Program-made: the position numbers and the translations under genes
The notes under the pieces: model-generated
The model's database searches: none
Told to the model about the DNA's origin: nothing
Seen by the model: the letters and a program-made list of their open reading frames with translations, nothing else
Shown: one piece after another, positions 1-5,503 of the stretch
How positions within the stretch are numbered: position 1 is the stretch's first letter
Layout: each line of letters starts with the position of its first letter
Assembly: GCA_023425615.1 (NCBI GenBank)
Contig: JAFACJ010000172.1
Location: 1 to 7,784 of the forward strand
Reading direction: 5' to 3'
Source: Actinomycetes bacterium
GTDB taxonomy: Bacteria > Actinomycetota > Actinomycetes > Streptosporangiales > Streptosporangiaceae
DNA: 7,784 nucleotides

Positions 1-603
1 ATCACCGGCTGGGGCGCCGCGGTCAACGCCGGTGACGTCAGGCCGGGTGACGTCGTGCTCGTCGTCGGCGCCGGCGGCGTCGGCATGAACACCGTGCAGG
101 GCGCCCGGCACGCGGGCGCCGACCACGTCGTGGTCGTGGACCCGTCGCCGGCCGCCCGCGACCGCGCCCCGGTCTTCGGCGCCACCGCCGCGTTCGCCTC
201 GCTGGACGACGCGCTCCCCCATCTGATGGAGGTCAGCCGCGGACGCGGCGCCGACGTGGCCGTCATCACGGTCGGCCGCGTCGACGGCGACATCATCGGC
301 GCGGTCTTCGACGTGACGGCCAAGGCCGGCACCTGCGTCGTGGCCTCCCTCGGCTCCAAGGAGAAGCGCATCGCGGTCAACCCCCGCGACTTCTCCAACC
401 TCACCAAGACCCTCACCGGATCGCTGTTCGGCAACTGCAACCCGGTGGTCGACGTGCCGCGCCTGCTGGCGATGTACGACGACGGACGGCTCAAGCTGGA
501 CGAGCTCGTCACCCGGACGTACTCCCTCGAGGAGATCAACGAGGCGTACGCCGACATGCACGCCGGGAAGAACATCCGCGGTGTCATCCTCCACACGCAC
601 TGA
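1..603 (+). CDS. NDMA-dependent-type zinc alcohol dehydrogenase, C-terminal part (5' end outside window)
   Basis: This is the last 200 codons of a medium-chain (zinc-type) alcohol dehydrogenase, open from base 1 to the TGA at 601-603; the catalytic and structural zinc domain lies upstream of the window. The Rossmann nucleotide-binding motif GAGGVG is at bases 67-84, followed by an acidic strand end (VVVVDP) as expected for NAD. The C-terminal half, with LFGNCNP, DELVTRTY and GKNIRGVI, matches the NDMA-dependent alcohol dehydrogenases (Rxyl_3153 family) as I remember them. In that family NAD(H) is held tightly and electrons leave through an external carrier, proposed to be mycofactocin; whether this applies here is inference. 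It would oxidise an alcohol to the aldehyde for the aldehyde dehydrogenase that starts 46 bases downstream. The GTG at 55 is internal to the conserved fold, not a start. It could also be an ordinary NAD-linked alcohol dehydrogenase of the same superfamily. Confidence 0.85.
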   Translation: MTGWGAAVNAGDVRPGDVVLVVGAGGVGMNTVQGARHAGADHVVVVDPSPAARDRAPVFGATAAFASLDDALPHLMEVSRGRGADVAVITVGRVDGDIIGAVFDVTAKAGTCVVASLGSKEKRIAVNPRDFSNLTKTLTGSLFGNCNPVVDVPRLLAMYDDGRLKLDELVTRTYSLEEINEAYADMHAGKNIRGVILHTH

Positions 604-635
604 TCGGCCCGCGGCCCCGCGCCCGCCACTGACCC

Positions 636-643
636 GGAAAGGA
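636..643 (+). promoter_or_regulatory. Ribosome binding site fixing a TTG start
   Basis: GGAAAGGA lies six bases before the TTG at 650-652. The longer reading of the same frame starts at a GTG (581) inside the preceding gene, has no such site, and adds a Pro/Arg-rich leader unlike aldehyde dehydrogenases. This decides the start of the aldehyde dehydrogenase. Confidence 0.75.
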
Positions 644-649
644 TCTCCG

Positions 650-2131
650 TTGTCCGAGACACCCGCCCCGTCCCCCCGGCAGAAGCCCATCGAGTTCACC
701 CGGCTCCACATCGACGGCGCCTGGACGGACGCGCTCGGCGGCGGTGAGATCCCGGTCGTGGACCCGGCGACCGGCGAGGTGTTCACCTCGGTGGCCGAGG
801 CCCGCGAGGCCGACATCGACCGCGCCGTCGCGGCGGCCCGCAAGGCGTTCGACTCCGGGCCGTGGCCGCGGATGAAGCCGAACGAGCGGGCGCGGATCCT
901 GTGGCGCCTGGCCGACCTCATCGAACGTGACGGCGATGAGCTGGCCCGCCTCACCACGCTGGAGAACGGCAAGCCCTTCAGCCAGGCGCAGATGATCGAC
1001 GTCAGGGGCTCGGTCAAGGCGTTCCACTACTTCTCCGGCTGGGCCACCAAGCTCACCGGGACCACGGTCCCGCTGTCCACGCCCGGCGAGTACCACGCCT
1101 TCACCGAGCGCGAGCCGCTCGGCGTCTGCGCGCTCATCGTCCCGTGGAACTACCCGCTGTCGAACGCGGCGTGGAAGGTCGGGCCCGCGCTGGCCGCGGG
1201 CAACACCGTCGTGCTCAAGCCGGCCGAGGCCACGCCGCTGACCGCGCTGCGCCTGGCCGACCTCGCCGCCGAGGCCGGCGTGCCCGCCGGCGTCCTCAAC
1301 GTGGTGCCCGGCTACGGGCCCACGGCGGGCGCCGCGCTGGCCGGCCACCCGCTGGTCGACAAGGTCTCCTTCACCGGCTCCACCCGGACCGGACGGTCGA
1401 TCGCCTCGGCCTCGCTCGGCAACTTCAAGCGGGTGACGCTGGAGCTCGGCGGCAAGAGCCCCAACATCATCTTCGCGGACGCCGACCTGGACGCCGCCAT
1501 CGCAGGGGCCGCCGCCGCGATCTTCTCCAACATGGGGGAGCAGTGCGTCGCCGGATCCCGGCTCTATGTCGAGGATTCGGTGTTCGACGAGGTCGTGGCG
1601 GGCGTCGCCGCGATCGGCTCCGGCATGCGCATCGGTGACGGCTTCGACCCCGAGACCCAGATCGGGCCGCTGGTCAGCGCCGAGCACCTCGACCGGGTCA
1701 CCAACCACGTGCGCTCGGGCGTCGAGGAGGGCGCGACCCTGCACAGCGGCGGCGAGCGGGCCGGGGACAGGGGCTTCTACCTGCAGCCGACCGTGTTCAC
1801 CGGGGTGCAGCCGCGGATGCGCATCGTGCGGGAGGAGGTCTTCGGGCCCGTCGTGGTCGCCGCGCCGTTCTCCGAACTCGACGACCTCATCGCCACCGCC
1901 AACGACACGCCGTACGGGCTGGCCGCCGGGGTCTGGACCGGTGACATCTCCCGCGCCCACCGGGTCAGCCGGGCGCTGCGCGCGGGCGTCGTCTGGGTCA
2001 ACTGCTACGGCGTCTTCGACCCCGCGCTGCCGTTCGGCGGATTCAAGGAGTCCGGCTGGGGCCGCGAGATGGGCTACGACGTCATGCAGCACTACACCGA
2101 GGCCAAGAGCACGGTGATCAAGCTCGGCTGA
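650..2131 (+). CDS. NAD(P)-dependent aldehyde dehydrogenase (ALDH superfamily)
   Basis: This 493-residue protein is the usual length for a soluble cytosolic aldehyde dehydrogenase, which oxidises an aldehyde to its carboxylic acid. All core residues are visible: the oxyanion-hole Asn in VPWNYP (N167), the Rossmann signature FTGSTRTG, the general base Glu in TLELGGKSP (E265) and the nucleophilic Cys in GEQCVAGSR (C299). EEVFGPV and the C-terminal [13 protein letters not shown] are also present. The sequence resembles the betaine-, phenylacetaldehyde- and gamma-aminobutyraldehyde-type branch, but the substrate cannot be assigned. The start is the TTG at 650, supported by GGAAAGGA six bases upstream. 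It lies 46 bases after the alcohol dehydrogenase and is probably co-transcribed with it, so it most simply oxidises that enzyme's product; it could also take an aldehyde from the downstream aminotransferase or ThDP enzyme. A hairpin begins directly after its stop. Confidence 0.95.
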   Translation: MSETPAPSPRQKPIEFTRLHIDGAWTDALGGGEIPVVDPATGEVFTSVAEAREADIDRAVAAARKAFDSGPWPRMKPNERARILWRLADLIERDGDELARLTTLENGKPFSQAQMIDVRGSVKAFHYFSGWATKLTGTTVPLSTPGEYHAFTEREPLGVCALIVPWNYPLSNAAWKVGPALAAGNTVVLKPAEATPLTALRLADLAAEAGVPAGVLNVVPGYGPTAGAALAGHPLVDKVSFTGSTRTGRSIASASLGNFKRVTLELGGKSPNIIFADADLDAAIAGAAAAIFSNMGEQCVAGSRLYVEDSVFDEVVAGVAAIGSGMRIGDGFDPETQIGPLVSAEHLDRVTNHVRSGVEEGATLHSGGERAGDRGFYLQPTVFTGVQPRMRIVREEVFGPVVVAAPFSELDDLIATANDTPYGLAAGVWTGDISRAHRVSRALRAGVVWVNCYGVFDPALPFGGFKESGWGREMGYDVMQHYTEAKSTVIKLG

Positions 2132-2132
2132 C

Positions 2133-2161
2133 CCGGTGAATCCGAGCACGGGATCAGCCGG
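2133..2161 (+). terminator. Terminator-like hairpin after the aldehyde dehydrogenase
   Basis: Starting two bases after the TGA, CCGG-TGA-(a)-TCC pairs with GGA-TCA-(g)-CCGG around a seven-base loop (gagcacg). This gives a ten-pair stem with one bulged base on each side. No T-tract follows, so it is at best the U-less kind of intrinsic terminator often proposed in actinobacteria, or an mRNA 3' stabiliser. Its position directly after a stop codon supports a transcript end here. Confidence 0.5.
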
Positions 2162-2169
2162 AGGGCAGC

Positions 2170-2216
2170 GGAGTCCCACGATCGTGGAAACGGTCGTGGA
2201 AACGGTCGTGGGCTCC
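2170..2216 (+). promoter_or_regulatory. Palindrome plus 12-base direct repeats (possible operator or second hairpin)
   Basis: CCACGATCGTGG at 2176-2187 is a perfect 12-base palindrome. Its right half TCGTGG begins a 12-base unit (TCGTGGAAACGG) repeated exactly at 2182-2193 and 2194-2205, and a third TCGTGG follows at 2206-2211. The outer arms, GGAG(t)CCCACGA at 2170-2181 and TCGTGGGCTCC at 2206-2216, also pair with one bulged T, enclosing exactly the two 12-base copies as a 24-base loop. A multi-site operator for a dimeric repressor and a structured 5' leader are both possible. No regulator gene is in the window. Confidence 0.45.
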
Positions 2217-2228
2217 GTATGCACCTCA

Positions 2229-2255
2229 TGTGAATCAATGTTTCACTCAATGAAC
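2229..2255 (+). promoter_or_regulatory. AT-richer inverted and direct repeats just upstream of the second gene group
   Basis: This is the only clearly AT-rich patch in the window. It carries the inverted repeat GTGAA-N7-TTCAC (2230-2246) and the direct repeat TCAATG at 2235-2240 and 2247-2252, again 12 bases apart. It ends just before the ribosome binding site of the AA_synth gene. It could be a regulator site overlapping a promoter or transcript start. I see no convincing -35/-10 pair, so the promoter itself is not called. Confidence 0.4.
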
Positions 2256-2256
2256 C

Positions 2257-2265
2257 AAAGGTGAG
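2257..2265 (+). promoter_or_regulatory. Ribosome binding site choosing ATG 2270 over GTG 2261
   Basis: AAAGGTGAG sits four bases before the ATG at 2270-2272. The alternative in-frame GTG at 2261 lies inside this purine-rich site and has none of its own, so the ATG is preferred. Confidence 0.6.
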
Positions 2266-2269
2266 AGTC

Positions 2270-2845
2270 ATGAGCATCAAGGTCCGGAAGATCGTCCGGC
2301 ACTTCGAGGAGACCGTTCGGGAGAACGGGCAGCCGGTCGACCCGCCGCACCGCGTCGCCTTCGTCGGCATCGTCATCGAGAACCCCTACGGCGACGGCTA
2401 TGTCGAGGACCTGGTGACCCTCGCCGACGAGGTAGGGGAGAGCATCGGCGAGCTCGTCGGGCCGCCCTGCGTCGACCTGCTCGGCGCCGAGGTCGAGGCG
2501 TTCGGCAAGGTGGCGCTGGTCGGCATCGCCGGTGAGGTCGAGCACGGTTCGGCGCTGATCCACAACCTGCGCTTCGGCAACGTCTTCCGCAAGGCCGCGG
2601 GCGGCACCGAGCTCCTGCCCGCCGCCGAGAAGGTCGGGCTGCCCGGCGCCCCCATCGACGTGCCGCTCAAGCACAAGACCGACAGCAAGACCCGCTCGCA
2701 CCACCAGACCGTCACCCTCCAGGTGCCCGGAGCCCCGCTGCCGAACGAGATCCTCGTGGGCTGCGTCGCGGCCAGCGCCGGCCGCCCCCTGGCCCGGCTC
2801 GCCGTCTTCGGCGCGGAGACCTCCGCAGACAGCGGCAAGGCATGA
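2270..2845 (+). CDS. Amino acid synthesis (AA_synth, PF06684-type) family protein
   Basis: This 191-residue soluble protein has no signal peptide or membrane segment. It follows the pattern I know for the 'amino acid synthesis' family: an N-terminal IRKIV-like strand (here KVRKIVRHFEE), a DPPHRVAFVGIVIENPY core, YVEDL, then GKVALVGIAGEVEHGSALIH, IDVPLKHK and a late TRSHHQTVTLQVP-type strand. The length matches that family. Its members have a chorismate-mutase-like fold and no established reaction, and the name does not show a biosynthetic role. Here it is probably the first gene of the second transcription unit, and its stop overlaps the aminotransferase start (ATGA at 2842-2845), which implies coupled translation and a shared task. 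Conserved acidic and histidine residues (E in GEVEHG, H in RSHH) could form an active site, which is inference. The ATG at 2270 is chosen for its ribosome binding site; GTG 2261 would add three residues. Confidence 0.85.
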   Translation: MSIKVRKIVRHFEETVRENGQPVDPPHRVAFVGIVIENPYGDGYVEDLVTLADEVGESIGELVGPPCVDLLGAEVEAFGKVALVGIAGEVEHGSALIHNLRFGNVFRKAAGGTELLPAAEKVGLPGAPIDVPLKHKTDSKTRSHHQTVTLQVPGAPLPNEILVGCVAASAGRPLARLAVFGAETSADSGKA

Positions 2846-4209
2846 CCGCCGACCACGCACTCGGCGCGGAGGAGTGGACCGCGGACCGGATCCGGCAGGC
2901 GGACCGCGACCACGTCATCCACTCCTGGTCGACGCAGGGTGCCGTCAACGCCGTCCCCATCGCCGGCGGTTCGGGCAGCTGGTTCTGGGACTACGACGGC
3001 AACCGCTACCTGGACTTCCAGTCCCAGCTCGTCAACATGAACCTGGGGCACCAGCACCCCCGCATCGTCGAGGCGATCAAGGAGCAGGCCGACCGGCTGT
3101 GCTACATCGGCCCCAACTACGCCGAGCGGTCCCGCGCCGAGCTCGCCGAGCTCATCGCACGGCTCACCCCCGGCGACCTCACGATGTCGTTCTTCACCAC
3201 CGGCGGCGCCGCCGCCAACGAGAACGCGGTGCGCCTGGCCCGGCACGTCACCGGACGGCAGAAGATCATCGCCCGGTACCGGTCCTACCACGGGGCGACG
3301 GCGGGAGCGATCGCGCTGACCGGCGACCCCCGCCGCTGGCACTCCGAGCCGAGCGCGTTCGGCGTGGTCAGGATGTTCGACCCGTACACCTACCGCTGCC
3401 CCGCCGGGCACCCCGACCCGTGCCCGGTCTGCTCGGGCGGCCCCCATCTGGAGGAGATCCTCCAGTACGAGAACCCCGAGACCGTCGCCGCCGTCGTCCT
3501 GGAGACCGTCACCGGGACGAACGGGCTCATCTACCCGCCCGACGGCTACCTCTCGTCGATCAGGGAGACCTGCGACAAGTACGGCATCCTGCTGATCCTC
3601 GACGAGGTGATGGCGGGCTTCGGCCGCACCGGCGAGTGGTTCGCCTGCGACCACTGGAACGTCACGCCCGACATCCTCATCGCCGCCAAGGGGCTCAACT
3701 CCGGCTACGTCCCGCTCGGCGCCATGATCGTGAATCAGCGGATCGCGGACTGGCTGCGCGGCAACAAGTTCTGGGGCGGTCTGACCTACGCCGGGCACCC
3801 CCTGGCCTGCGCCTCCGGAGTCGCCTCCATCAAGGCCATGCAGGAGGAGCGGATCGTCGAGAACGCGCGGGCCATGGGCGAGCGCCTCGGCGCCGGCCTG
3901 GACAAGCTCGCCGCGACGCACCCGAGCATCGGCGACGTCCGCGGCCGCGGCCTGTTCTACGGGCTCGAACTCGTCAAGGACAGGGAGACGCGCGAACCGC
4001 TCGTCCCGTTCAACGCCGCGGGGCCCGCGGCGGCGCCCATGAACGCCCTCGTGTCCGCGGCCAAGGAGCAGGGCCTGTACCTGTCCGCCAACAACAACGT
4101 GATGCGGCTGACCCCGCCCCTGGTCATCACCGCCGAGGAGATCGACTTCGCGCTCGGCGTCCTCGACTCCGTGCTGGATCTCGCCGACGCGGCGGCCGAG
4201 ACCGCCTGA
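2842..4209 (+). CDS. Class III PLP-dependent aminotransferase (omega-transaminase-like)
   Basis: This 455-residue fold-type I class III aminotransferase moves an amino group between an amine or omega-amino acid and a 2-oxo acid such as pyruvate or 2-oxoglutarate. It shows the early DYDGNRYLDF strand, the phosphate-binding TTGGAAANENA region, YHGAT, the cofactor Asp in LILDEVMAGFGRTG (D254) and the Schiff-base Lys in AAKGLNSGY (K283). GGLTYAGHPLACASG follows. The closest types I recall are the actinobacterial 'aspartate aminotransferase family' and taurine:pyruvate-like enzymes, but the amine donor is not readable. Unusually, C186, H190, C194 and C197 are clustered in a loop (CPAGHPDPCPVC) before the large-domain strand. 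The start ATG overlaps the stop of the AA_synth gene with only a weak ribosome binding site, suggesting translational coupling. The aldehyde or oxo acid formed could feed the aldehyde dehydrogenase or the ThDP enzyme. Confidence 0.93.
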   Translation: MTADHALGAEEWTADRIRQADRDHVIHSWSTQGAVNAVPIAGGSGSWFWDYDGNRYLDFQSQLVNMNLGHQHPRIVEAIKEQADRLCYIGPNYAERSRAELAELIARLTPGDLTMSFFTTGGAAANENAVRLARHVTGRQKIIARYRSYHGATAGAIALTGDPRRWHSEPSAFGVVRMFDPYTYRCPAGHPDPCPVCSGGPHLEEILQYENPETVAAVVLETVTGTNGLIYPPDGYLSSIRETCDKYGILLILDEVMAGFGRTGEWFACDHWNVTPDILIAAKGLNSGYVPLGAMIVNQRIADWLRGNKFWGGLTYAGHPLACASGVASIKAMQEERIVENARAMGERLGAGLDKLAATHPSIGDVRGRGLFYGLELVKDRETREPLVPFNAAGPAAAPMNALVSAAKEQGLYLSANNNVMRLTPPLVITAEEIDFALGVLDSVLDLADAAAETA

Positions 4210-4241
4210 CCCCCCGGAGAACCTGAAAGGAAGGGACACGT

Positions 4242-5498
4242 ATGTCCACTGTGGAACGTGAACCGGTCGCGACGACGGACAAGGAGTTCCCGCTCGGGGA
4301 ACTGCCGCCGCTCGGCGAGGTGCCCAGGACCATGACCGCCTGCGTGGTACGCCAGGACCGGTTCGGCGACCCCGAGAAGGCGTTCCAGGTCGAGACCGGC
4401 GTCGAGGTCCCGCCGCTCGGGCCCGGCGAGGTGCTCATCGCGGTCATGGCGGCCGGCGTCAACTACAACAACGTCTGGGCCGCCCGCGGCTACCCCGTGG
4501 ACGTCATCGGCATGCGGCAGCGCGCCGGTGAGCCCTACGACTTCCACATCGGCGGCTCCGACGCCTCCGGCATCGTCTACGCGGTGGGCGCGGACGTCAC
4601 GAACGTGGCGGTCGGCGACGAGGTGATCGTCCACCCGGGCTACTGGGACGAGAACGACCCCTGGATCCTGCGCGGCAAGGACCAGATGACCGCCCCGTCC
4701 GCACGGATCTGGGGCTACGACACGAACTTCGGATCGTTCGCCCAGTTCTGCCGGGCGCAGGCGCACCAGGTGCTGCCCAAGGCGCAGCACCTGTCCTGGG
4801 CCGAGGCCGCCGCGCCCACGCTCGTCGGCACCACCGCCTACCGCATGCTGCACGGCTTCTCCGGCAACACCGTCCAGGAGGACGACATCGTCCTGGTCTG
4901 GGGCGGCTCCGGCGGCCTGGGCACCCAGGCGATCCAGCTCGCCAAGATCGCCGGCGCCCGGCCCATCGCCGTCGTCTCCGAGGACGAGCGCGGCAGGTAC
5001 GCCATGGACAAGGGCGCCATCGGCTACATCCTGCGCGGCGACTACAGCCACTGGGGAATCCCGCCGCGCGTGGACGACAAGGCCGGGCAGAAGGAATGGA
5101 CCGCGCAGGCCCGCGCGTTCGGCAAGAAGATCTGGGAGATCGCCGGCGAGCGCCGCGACCCCGCCATCGTCTTCGAGCACCCCGGCGAGGCGACCGTCCC
5201 GACCAGCATCATGGTCTGCGAGACCGGCGGCATGGTCGTCATCTGCGCCGGCACCACCGGCTTCGACGCCGTCGTGGACCTGCGCTACCACTGGACGCGC
5301 CAGAAGCGCTTCCAGGGCAGCCACGGCACCAACGACGCCCAGGCCATCGCCTACAACGACCTCGTCATCGCGGGCAAGGTAGACCCCTGCCTCGGCCGTA
5401 CCGTCGCGTTCGGCGACCTCGGCCGCGTCCACGCCGAGATGGGCCGCGGCGAGCAGGTCTTCGGCAACACCGTCGCCCTCGTCGGCGCTAAGGAGTAG
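4242..5498 (+). CDS. ccrA: Crotonyl-CoA carboxylase/reductase family protein (MDR), possibly a non-carboxylating reductase
   Basis: This 418-residue medium-chain reductase has the crotonyl-CoA carboxylase/reductase layout: a GroES-like N-terminal domain with NYNNVW (residues 74-79), [22 protein letters not shown] (near 155-165), and the NADPH-binding motif [12 protein letters not shown]. Later come [18 protein letters not shown] and KRFQGSH. Family members reduce an enoyl-CoA with NADPH, and true carboxylases add CO2 (crotonyl-CoA to ethylmalonyl-CoA). Aligned from memory with the Streptomyces enzyme, pocket residues N81 and H365 correspond to N76 and H361, but F170-E171 is Y159-D160 and the GSHFAN motif is GSHGTN. 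It also lacks the roughly 25-residue C-terminal tail of the Streptomyces protein. AAAGGAAGGG (4226-4235) supports ATG 4242. It lies 32 bases after the aminotransferase and 5 before the ThDP gene. The symbol is the family name; specificity is open and acrylyl- or other enoyl-CoA reduction is possible. Confidence 0.85.
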   Translation: MSTVEREPVATTDKEFPLGELPPLGEVPRTMTACVVRQDRFGDPEKAFQVETGVEVPPLGPGEVLIAVMAAGVNYNNVWAARGYPVDVIGMRQRAGEPYDFHIGGSDASGIVYAVGADVTNVAVGDEVIVHPGYWDENDPWILRGKDQMTAPSARIWGYDTNFGSFAQFCRAQAHQVLPKAQHLSWAEAAAPTLVGTTAYRMLHGFSGNTVQEDDIVLVWGGSGGLGTQAIQLAKIAGARPIAVVSEDERGRYAMDKGAIGYILRGDYSHWGIPPRVDDKAGQKEWTAQARAFGKKIWEIAGERRDPAIVFEHPGEATVPTSIMVCETGGMVVICAGTTGFDAVVDLRYHWTRQKRFQGSHGTNDAQAIAYNDLVIAGKVDPCLGRTVAFGDLGRVHAEMGRGEQVFGNTVALVGAKE

Positions 5499-5503
5499 CA
5501 CGG

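Noticed and set aside
581..649. Longer start (GTG 581) for the aldehyde dehydrogenase
   Set aside because: It would overlap the alcohol dehydrogenase and add a Pro/Arg-rich leader; the TTG at 650 has a good ribosome binding site at the right spacing.
584..2224. 546-codon open frame on the minus strand
   Set aside because: It lies opposite the clearly real aldehyde dehydrogenase, is Arg/Gly/Asp-rich with no recognisable motif, and is expected from high-GC third positions.
2229..2247. CRP/FNR-type site (TGTGA...TCACT)
   Set aside because: The spacer is nine bases rather than six and the right arm is imperfect; kept only as a generic inverted repeat.
2261..2269. GTG 2261 as the start of the AA_synth gene
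   Set aside because: The GTG is part of the AAAGGTGAG ribosome binding site that serves ATG 2270.
2398..4239. 613-codon open frame on the minus strand
   Set aside because: It shadows the AA_synth and aminotransferase genes; low-complexity composition, no domain, and it spans two well-supported genes.
4242..5498. Polyketide extender-unit supply
   Set aside because: No PKS, acyltransferase or ACP gene in the window, and neighbours are catabolic in type; cannot be excluded for flanking DNA.
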